NCBI GenBank assembly: GCA_012184525.1
Contig: WOFQ01000174.1
Location: 1-15,510 of the forward strand
Length of the DNA: 15,510 nucleotides
DNA from: Xenoacremonium recifei
Taxonomy: Eukaryota; Ascomycota; Sordariomycetes; Hypocreales; Nectriaceae
Reading direction: 5' to 3'
Shown: piece by piece, positions 6,006 through 13,800 of the stretch
How positions within the stretch are numbered: position 1 is the stretch's first letter
Layout of the letters: every line of letters begins with the position of its first letter
Translations under genes and position numbers: made by a program
The notes under the pieces: model-generated
What the model was told of the DNA's origin: nothing
The model's input: the letters and a program-made list of their open reading frames with translations, nothing else
The model's database searches: none

Positions 6006-6533
6006 TTATTCTTTATCTTTAATCAAGGGTTTACTCCTTTTTAGTTGAGCCAAAGTAGAAATCGTTCGAATTGTATAATCATCAATTATTGATATTGGTA
6101 AACGACCCAAAGCAATTTGATTATAATTCAATCCGTGACGATCATAAGTAGAAAGCTCATAGTCTTCAGTCATTGATAAACAATTTGTTGGACAATACTC
6201 AACGCAGTTACCACAAAATATACAGATTCCGAAATCAATACTATAATTAAGCAATCGTTTCTTTCGAATATTCGTTTCGAATTGCCAATCAACAACGGGT
6301 AAATCTATAGGACATACACGAACACATACCTCACAAGCAATACATTTATCAAATTCAAAATGGATTCGACCGCGGAAGCGCTCTGATGTAATTAATTTTT
6401 CATAAGGGTATTGAATAGTTACAGGTAAACGATTTGTGTGGGATAAGGTAATCATAAAACTTTGACCAATGTACCTTACAGCCCTTATTGTTTGTTGACC
6501 ATAATTTCTGAACCCAGTCACCATAGGAAGCAT
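6006..6533 (-). CDS. ndhI: NAD(P)H-quinone oxidoreductase subunit I (NdhI)
   Basis: Encodes 175 residues of NdhI, the NuoI/TYKY-like ferredoxin subunit of the plastid NDH complex. It carries two [4Fe-4S] clusters in the stromal arm and passes electrons from ferredoxin towards plastoquinone. The two cluster motifs are complete: C64, C67, C70, C74 (CIACEVCVRVCP) and C104, C107, C110, C114 (CIFCGNCVEYCP). The N-terminal amphipathic part MLPMVTGFRNYGQQ is typical. The C-terminus after YTIRTI is variable between species and here is a Lys-rich tail, so the protein is a little longer than in tobacco. The ATG is preceded closely by AGGA. It lies 74 bases after ndhA and is intact. Confidence 0.97.
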   Translation of the reverse strand: MLPMVTGFRNYGQQTIRAVRYIGQSFMITLSHTNRLPVTIQYPYEKLITSERFRGRIHFEFDKCIACEVCVRVCPIDLPVVDWQFETNIRKKRLLNYSIDFGICIFCGNCVEYCPTNCLSMTEDYELSTYDRHGLNYNQIALGRLPISIIDDYTIRTISTLAQLKRSKPLIKDKE

Positions 6534-6607
6534 ATCCTAATTATCTCGGAACAATTTGATGTTTGTTTCTTTCTCTTGTTTGAGACATATAGACTTATAG
6601 TATTCCA

Positions 6608-8856
6608 TTACAATGAAAGGAGTTGTGAAGAGGTTGTTAATAATAGATTGCCGAGAGAAATAGGTAAAAGAAATTTCCAGCCAAGATTTAATAGTTGATC
6701 CATTCTTAGTCTAGGTAAAGTCCATCTTGTTGTGATAGAAATGAACAAGAACAAATAAGTTTTAGCCAATATAATAAAGATACCCGTTGTTGTTCCAAAA
6801 ACCCCACTCACTTTATTTAGTTCAAAAAGCTCAGGAACAAAAATGTACGGAATAGAAATATTCCAACCGCCAAAGTAAAGAACTGTTACAAATAATGACG
6901 AAACGAATAGGTTTAGATAGGAAGCAACATAAAATAAACCAAATTTTATACCCGAATATTCGGTTTGATAGCCGGCTACTAATTCTTCTTCCGCTTCTGG
7001 TAAATCAAAAGGCAATCTCTCGCATTCTGCTAGAGAAGAAATTAGAAAAACAATAAACCCTATAGGTTGCCGCCACAAATTCCACCCCCAAAGACCATAT
7101 TTTGACTGTGCCTCAACTATATCAACTGTACTTAAACTATTAGATAATTATAGTCGATGAGAACATAACTGTTCCTACCGCTATTCCAGAACCATACATG
7201 AGATTTTCACCTCATATGGCTCCTCGAGGGTCATAAATAAATCTAAGGACCAAATCATATTTTTTTTTTATTTTGATACGTTTGTCGGATAGGTTAGTTT
7301 GTAGAATAGGTAGGATCACAATGTCCTCTAATTAGACCAATGGAATTCTGTCTGTTATAACAATAAATAAAGAGAAAATACTTCTGAATTGATCTCATCC
7401 TTTAAGAATTTCAGTTTTTCCTTGTTGAGTAATAACTTCTGTATTTCAATCAAATACTCCTTGTGGGTGTGTAGAAATATTAATAGATCTTTCAACCCAA
7501 CCCTGTTTTCGATTCCGAAAAAGAATTATACATATCATTAATTTTAAAATTATGGTATAAATTTTATCTCTATGATAAAGAAAGAATAAAATAAAAAGGA
7601 TCATTTTTGATTCTAGTGTGATTTTTTTTCTTTTTTTAGAGTTCTTTTTTTTTTTTTTCTTCTTTCTTTTCTGAAAAAAAAATAGACTTAAAAAATTAAA
7701 GGGTTATTTTGTATCTGATAGTGATTTTTATAATCGGTGGATAGGAGCATACTCTGGATCGGAATTATGGGGAGTACTACTTGATGATTTCTACGAATTT
7801 AAAGCCCCAATTATTATTCTTTTTATATTCTTTTTTAGGCAAAAATGACCTTTGGTATAATTTACATAATCTCCATTACTAATCCGTTGCTTATCTTGGT
7901 GTTTCTAACCAATCCACTCATTTTTGCTCAATCCCCCGTGTTATCATTATGGTAATACATGCCAACGATAGTAAAACGTCAATACGGTTGATCATTTGAA
8001 CCCCGCTTCAAGCCAGGATGACTAATCAACCAATCTTGGGGTAAAAAATCTGTTCTTCTTTTTTTTTTTTTCCGCTTTCCCCTTACTCTTGTACCTAGGA
8101 AATGAGACTTATTCTTTTTACTGCGAATTTAGAAGCTGTTTTCTTTCACTCATATAACTATCCGATTTGGATCATCCACTTTCATTTTAATGAGAAATAT
8201 AAAAAAATATATCCATTTAATTCATTTCGCCTAGTCTTTCATAGTTTCTTAGAAATTTAGAAATAAGGGCGTAGAGAAAAGTTTATGTTTCAATGACTCG
8301 CACGTAGAGATATTGATAACACACATAGAGTTAATGGTATTTCATAACTAATCGATTGAGCAGCGGCTCGTAGACCACCTAAAAAAGAATATTTATTATT
8401 TGATCCATATCCTGACATAAGAAGTCCGATGGGAGCAATACTTGAAATGGCAATCCATAAAAAAACACCAATCTTTAGATCAGCTAAAACTAGGTGATAA
8501 CCAAAAGGAATTACTGAATAGCTTAGTAGAATTGATATGACTGCTATGGATGGGCCAACACTGAATAAACGAGTATCTCCCCGAGATGGAAGAAGATTCT
8601 CTTTAAAAAGTAGTTTTATCCCATCTGCTAGAGCTTGAAGAACTCCTAAAGGACCAGCATATTCGGGTCCAATACGTTGTTGCACTCCTGCGGCTATTTC
8701 TCTTTCTAACCACACAATTACTAGTACCCCTATTGTTATTCCCAATACAAGAGTAAAAATAGGAACAAGCATCCATATAATGTTATATATCTCTTTTAAG
8801 GATTCTAATCTGGAAAAAGAATGAATATCTTGTATTTCTGGTGTATCAAGTATCAT
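6608..8856 (-). CDS. ndhA: NAD(P)H-quinone oxidoreductase subunit 1 (NdhA), two exons
   Basis: Encodes 363 residues of NdhA, the NuoH/ND1-like membrane subunit that anchors the stromal arm and forms part of the quinone site. Exon 1 is 8304-8856 (553 bases) and exon 2 is 6608-7146 (539 bases). Joined, they keep frame across LSISL|LSNS and give the canonical length. Family motifs include WLEREIAAGVQQRIGPEYAG (50-69), ALADGIKLLFKE (75-86) and AQSISYEIPL in exon 1, and ECERLPFDLPEAEEELVAGY in exon 2, acidic loops lining the quinone channel. The ATG at 8854-8856 is chosen because MILDTPEIQ aligns with the family start; a TTG four codons upstream lies within ndhH. Only one base separates it from the ndhH stop. 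Codon 114 is TCA (Ser) at a known Ser-to-Leu editing position. Confidence 0.95.
7147..8303 (-). other. group II intron of ndhA
   Basis: A 1157-base intron. On the minus strand it begins GTGCGAGTC, the group II 5' consensus, and ends ...ACTATAAT, with the usual AY 3' end. A textbook domain V precedes the 3' end. No maturase or other reading frame is present, so splicing must rely on factors supplied in trans. The intron contains several T or A runs, including 14 T at 7645-7658, 13 T at 8059-8071 and 10 T at 7260-7269. The ndhA intron is normal in angiosperm plastids. Exact ends rest on frame and consensus and could shift by a base or two. Confidence 0.92.
7189..7222 (-). other. group II intron domain V
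   Basis: On the minus strand the 34 bases start GAGCCATATGAGG, turn through the tetraloop GAAA and return as TCTCATGTATGGTTC. This is the conserved catalytic hairpin of chloroplast group II introns, with the two-base bulge region. It lies 42 bases before the 3' splice site, leaving room for domain VI with the branch-point adenosine. Confidence 0.9.
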
Positions 8857-8857
8857 T

Positions 8858-10039
8858 TCAACGATCAACTTCCCCCATAATGATGTCGATGCTACCTAGT
8901 ATCGTCATAATGTCAGCCAATTTCATTCTTTTAACTAACTGAGGAAGAATTTGCAAATTAATAAACCCCGGTGGACGAATTTTCCATCTCCAAGGAAAAC
9001 CACTCTGGTCTCCTATCAGAAAAATTCCCAATTCTCCCTTTGGTGCTTCGACTCTTACATAAAGTTCTTGTTTCGGCAATTCAAAAGTAGGAGAGGTTTT
9101 TTTACTAATGAATCGATATTCAAAATCATTCCAGTTTTGATCCCTCTCTCTATCAAAACATCGGGTTTCTAAATTCTCATAGGGCCCCCCCGGAATTTTT
9201 TCCAGAGCCTGTTGAATAATTTTTATGGATTCCTTCATTTCACTGATTCGGACTAAATAACGAGCTAATGAATCGCCTTCTTTTTGCCACGGGACTTCCC
9301 AATCAAATTCGTTGTAACATTCATAATGATCCACTTTGCGAAGATCCCACTGTATTCCCGAAGCTCGTATCATTGGTCCTGATAAACCCCAATTTATTGC
9401 TTCCTCTGCACTAATAATACCTACTCCTTCAACTCGTTCTAAAAAAATAGGATTTCGCGTAATAAGGTTTTGATATTCAGCAGCCCCTGTTAAAAAATAA
9501 TCGCAGAAATCCAAGCATTTATCTATCCAGCCATGAGGTAGATCGGCCACTACTCCTCCGATACGAAAAAAATTATGCATCATTCTCATCCCAGTGGCAG
9601 CCTCGAATAGATCATATACTAATTCCCTTTCTCTGAAAATATAGAAGAAAGGGGTTTGCGCACCAATATCTGCCATAAAAGGGCCAAGCCATAACAGATG
9701 AGAAGCTATACGACTTAACTCCAACATTATTACTCTGATATGGCTAGCTCTTTTAGGTATTTGAATATTTCCCAGCCGTTCTGGTCCATTTATGGTTATT
9801 GCTTCTGTGAACATCGTAGCTAAATAATCCCAACGTGTTACATAGGGCAGATATTGTATAATTGTTCGGTTTTCCGCAATTTTTTCCATCCCTCTGTGTA
9901 AATAACCTAATATTTGTTCACAGTCAATAACATCTTCACCATCTAGAGTAACGATGAGTCGAAGAACACCATGCATTGATGGATGGTGCGGGCCCATATT
10001 GACTATCATGAGGTCTTGTCTTGGAGATGATACATTCAT
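8858..10039 (-). CDS. ndhH: NAD(P)H-quinone oxidoreductase subunit H (NdhH)
   Basis: Encodes 393 residues of NdhH, the NuoD/49-kDa-like subunit in the stromal arm of the plastid NDH complex, next to the quinone site. It descends from the large subunit of NiFe hydrogenases but lacks metal ligands, as in all complex I homologues. Motifs include GPHHPSMHGVLR (16-27), whose histidines line the quinone pocket, and LHRGMEKIAENR (47-58). The C-terminus ends DIIMGEVDR, as expected. The length is exactly the family norm. The ATG is preceded by GAGGA 7 bases upstream. It appears to be the first ndh gene of the operon, follows rps15 by 110 bases and ends one base before ndhA (TGA-A-ATG), which suggests translational coupling. 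Confidence 0.97.
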   Translation of the reverse strand: MNVSSPRQDLMIVNMGPHHPSMHGVLRLIVTLDGEDVIDCEQILGYLHRGMEKIAENRTIIQYLPYVTRWDYLATMFTEAITINGPERLGNIQIPKRASHIRVIMLELSRIASHLLWLGPFMADIGAQTPFFYIFRERELVYDLFEAATGMRMMHNFFRIGGVVADLPHGWIDKCLDFCDYFLTGAAEYQNLITRNPIFLERVEGVGIISAEEAINWGLSGPMIRASGIQWDLRKVDHYECYNEFDWEVPWQKEGDSLARYLVRISEMKESIKIIQQALEKIPGGPYENLETRCFDRERDQNWNDFEYRFISKKTSPTFELPKQELYVRVEAPKGELGIFLIGDQSGFPWRWKIRPPGFINLQILPQLVKRMKLADIMTILGSIDIIMGEVDR

Positions 10040-10046
10040 AGGTTTT

Positions 10047-10051
10047 TCCTC
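10047..10051 (-). promoter_or_regulatory. Shine-Dalgarno sequence of ndhH
   Basis: GAGGA on the minus strand, 7 bases before the ndhH ATG at 10037-10039. Spacing and complementarity to 16S rRNA are good and support this start. Confidence 0.6.
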
Positions 10052-10149
10052 GATTCATTCTTCCATACCTTACTGAAAACTAAAAGAAGCTCATCAAAAT
10101 GCAAGATCTAATAATAATAAATCAAATAATTCAAAAATGACTTTTCAAA

Positions 10150-10422
10150 TTAACGCGTTTTTGGTTCCCGAATATCCAACTGACTAATTAATTGTTTATA
10201 ACGTACTTCATTTTTCTTTGACAAATAAGTCAGCAGTCGTTGGCGTTTTCCTATAATTTTCCGGAGGCCTCTCTGAGATAAATAGTCTTTTCGATGCAAT
10301 TCCAAATGTGAAGTAATTCTTCGGATCTTATTAGTAAAACTGAATACTTGAAATTCAACGGATCCCTTGTTTTTATTTTTTTCGTCTGGTGAAATAACCG
10401 AGATGAATGCATTTTTGACCAT
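10150..10422 (-). CDS. rps15: 30S ribosomal protein S15
   Basis: Encodes 90 residues of ribosomal protein uS15 of the small subunit of the plastid ribosome, which binds 16S rRNA early in assembly. The S15 core is clear: GSVEFQVFSFTNKIRRIT (about 20-37), then SHLELHRKDYLSQRGLRK with the conserved LHRKD, and GKRQRLLTYL, ending ...DIREPKTR. The ATG gives the usual opening MVKNAFIS. A GGGAG lies 13 bases upstream, rather far for a strong Shine-Dalgarno sequence. Residues 13-19 (DEKNKNK) look like a small low-complexity insertion compared with shorter plastid S15 proteins. Its position between ycf1 and ndhH is canonical. Confidence 0.97.
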   Translation of the reverse strand: MVKNAFISVISPDEKNKNKGSVEFQVFSFTNKIRRITSHLELHRKDYLSQRGLRKIIGKRQRLLTYLSKKNEVRYKQLISQLDIREPKTR

Positions 10423-10812
10423 AAAATGAAATCTTCTCCCGTACTTAAATTTAAATATTTTTAATATTAAAAAAATATATATAGATTTTTAGTGATCAGT
10501 AATACTAATGCTGATTCCTTTTTCATTTTGTATACCCAACACTTTTCATTTCCTTATGAATTTCTAATTTTATTCAATTGTTTTTATGGGTATAGGGATC
10601 CAAACAGATAATCTATTTATACACTTATAAAAAAGATAAATTTATACCTAAGATTCTAATCATAAGATTCTGTTGATTCCTTTTTAAATGTAATTGATGT
10701 GTCATTAAATTAATGATATGAATAGAATAAAAAACAATGCATGTGTGCATCTTTTTGTTTTCATGTATCAACTAAAAAAAAATATGTTATGCAATATATG
10801 AAAAACGTATCA
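10423..10812. other. ycf1-rps15 intergenic spacer
   Basis: A 390-base, very AT-rich spacer with no credible gene. It includes a 9-bp direct repeat TAAGATTCT at 10649-10657 and 10663-10671, and a small palindrome TCATTAA-A-TTAATGA at 10702-10716. I saw no convincing promoter for rps15 or the ndh operon on the minus strand, though one may be present. Confidence 0.75.
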
Positions 10813-13800
10813 TTAAAGAGTTTTGAATCGTGGATACATATGTATTCTTACCATATTGAAACGGCTTCCATTATTGGTATCAAACCAATAGCGATTCATA
10901 CAAGCTAAATCTTCTAATCGATAATTGGGCCAAAAAACGAGTTTGAATTGAATTCGTTTCTTTTTTTTTTTATATCTATAAAAATCTTTGTTTTTATTCG
11001 AAACGTTACCACAAGTTTTAATGTTATTTCCCTTGAAAAATTTTGTATTTATCTGATGAATACCTCGGCTATTCTTCAAATTGAAAGAAATTAAACTTCC
11101 GAATTCCCTACGACGTTGAGATAAAAAAGTTTTTTCAGGAACAAAAAAATCATCAAGATTTTGGTTTTTATTTCCAGTGTTCCTTTTCTGTTTTGCAATG
11201 GACTCATCCAAATTCGTCTTATCAACACAGCCCTTTTCTTGGTGTCTTGGATTTATTTTGTGCTTACTCTTATGACCCACTGAAATATTTATGGTTTGGT
11301 ACATAAGAAACTGTCTGATATTTTTTACAGCCAGACGAACGGGTTCGATAATCAATATTCCTTTTTTCAGAAATTCTGTAAGGCTCAAATTGTTCGGAAT
11401 CAGTAGAATATCGAGGCTCATTTCTCTCCTTTGAATAGAGGATATAGCAATTTCGTTTGGATTTATCAGTCTAAGCAGGAGACAAAATACTTTGATATTA
11501 TTGAGTACTCTTTGATTTACAGAAGCATTCCATCGTAATTGAAAACAGAAATACCTTTTTAGGAGGAAATCAAGCTCCACTTCCATAGAACTTTTGTATT
11601 TTTTTTTCTTTTTCGTGTCTGAGCCCGCAAAATATTCTTCAAGACCTTTTTCTTGGTTTAACCGAACTGATCCAAGATCCGCTTGTCTCTCAGATTCTTT
11701 TTCTTCTTCATTTTTATTCTTGACTTCAATAGTTTTTTTTTCATTCGAGAATGATAATATAAAAGTATCTCTTTTTTTCTTTTTATTTATCTTATTTTTT
11801 TCAAAAACATTTTCATTCAAATCAAAAAGAAGTAATTTGATTGGTATGGCTCTGGGGTTTTTCTTATATGCATTGTAAAGTATACAAATTTGTGGGAAGA
11901 ACCAAAGTTCAAAATTCAATATGGAGTGAGTTAATATTCTTTCATTCATTTCCATCCAATCAAAAAGGTTTTTTGGGGGGGATGCATTGATTTCTTCATC
12001 TTGATGAAGCATGAGATAAAAAAGACTTTTCTTATCAATTTTATCAATTATTTGATAATTATTAGACACAGTCTTCGTCTTTTTATTACTTTTTGTTCCG
12101 GTATCAATCCAGAATTTAATATCCATCTTGTTTCTAAGACAAATAAGACAAAAACGGAGAATTTTCCAATCAAAAAATTTTCTAGCCGGGTTTTTCTCTA
12201 TATCCACAATCGCATCTTCTCCCAGATAGTTATTCGTAGGAACATCTCCTGGCAGATGAACAAATTTGTGGTTATATGTCTTGTAATTATACAAAAAAAT
12301 CCCTTGGTTTTTTTTTTTCTTTAATAAGAATCTAAAAATACTAAAAATATATGAGTCCTTCGGATCTTCATAATTAATAGATTTATATGCTAAAAGATCA
12401 TATCTATAGTGTTTTTTAAAATTCTTTTGTTGATTTAGTAATGACTCCGCTTCAAAATTCTTTTTTTTTTCGTACTGAATTAATAGGTCTTTTTCATATG
12501 AATCGCTTTTTTTTAAATCTTGATTTTCAGATATATATCCTTGAGTAATAATATTTCCCCATTTTTGTGGTACTAATCTAGACCATCTTATCTGAGAGAA
12601 ATCATATTGATAATGAACAGCTTTTAACCAGTTTTTCCATTGATTTATGATGGAAGTATTCGGTTTTTTATGTCTTAATTGGCACTGAAATATTTCTTGT
12701 ACTTCAAAAAAATCCTTTCTTTTTTTTTTAAGAAAAAAAGTTGTTCCATAATCATGATATTGAAGAGCTGATCTTACCTTAGCTAAGTTAAAAAATTGGG
12801 TTTGTGATAATTTGTAAAATACATATGCTTGTGACAAAGAGGATAAGTCACGAAAAACCCTTGTTTTCTTATTACTAATTTTAGTAAGTGACTTTTTGAT
12901 ATTCGAAATAAAGTGAATTGTATTTTGATTTACTTTATCAATAGCAGCGTTTTCGTGATTTTCGTCATTATTATAAATATATTTGTCAATAAGGTTTCTA
13001 GCTGATTCAAGAAAAAGTTCTGCATTCATTCTGGGAATTTGAATGATAGATAGAAAGATATCTATGTATATTTTCTCAATAAAAATTTTTCTAAAATAAT
13101 GGAATTTACGGACTACTCGACCATTTCTTATTTTTAGTAGATTTTTTAATGATCCGAATCTTTTCGTACCATAAGTTATTTTGTTAGGACTCCTTTTTTT
13201 CTTTGAGATCACTTTCTTCTCTTTTTTTTTTTTTTGTATTTGATTTATGATTGTCCTTTTTTTATTAGTCAAAGCTTGCATTCTTGCTTCGGCCAGTGAA
13301 GAATTTGTCCAACCCATAGGTATAATTTGAATCGCGGATTCATCAATCGTTTTTTTATTGGTTATAAAATCTTTTTTAGTTTCATTCAATTCATCTAATC
13401 CGCTAAATACTAATAGAATAGTGATTAGTTCTTTTATTTTAAAAGAAAAAAAAAAAAATGGACTTTTTTTGCTAACTCTTTTTTTACTTTCTTTTGATTT
13501 TGTGAACTTTAAAGAAAACTTTGTTCTTTTTTTTAAAATCCTTATAACTAGAAAACACTTTTTTGTAAACTTTCTAACCTTTTCTTCGAGTTTTTTACAA
13601 ATGGGTTTAAAATCAAAAAGAGAAGTTCTTTTTTTGTTAGAACCAAAAGGAAATTCAGTTTCCATCCCAAAAACTGTTAAAAAGCAAAAATTCTTTTTTT
13701 TCCCTTTCTTCTCTTTTATTGGGCCTTTTTGAGGGCATTGGAACTTAGCTCTGTGCCAAGGTTTTAGGCGAAAAGGGAATAGGATTTTTATCTGAATACC

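Noticed and set aside
7147..8303. Possible maturase or mobile element in the long gap within ndhA
   Set aside because: No reading frame of useful length is present, and the ends and domain V show an ordinary group II intron without an encoded protein.
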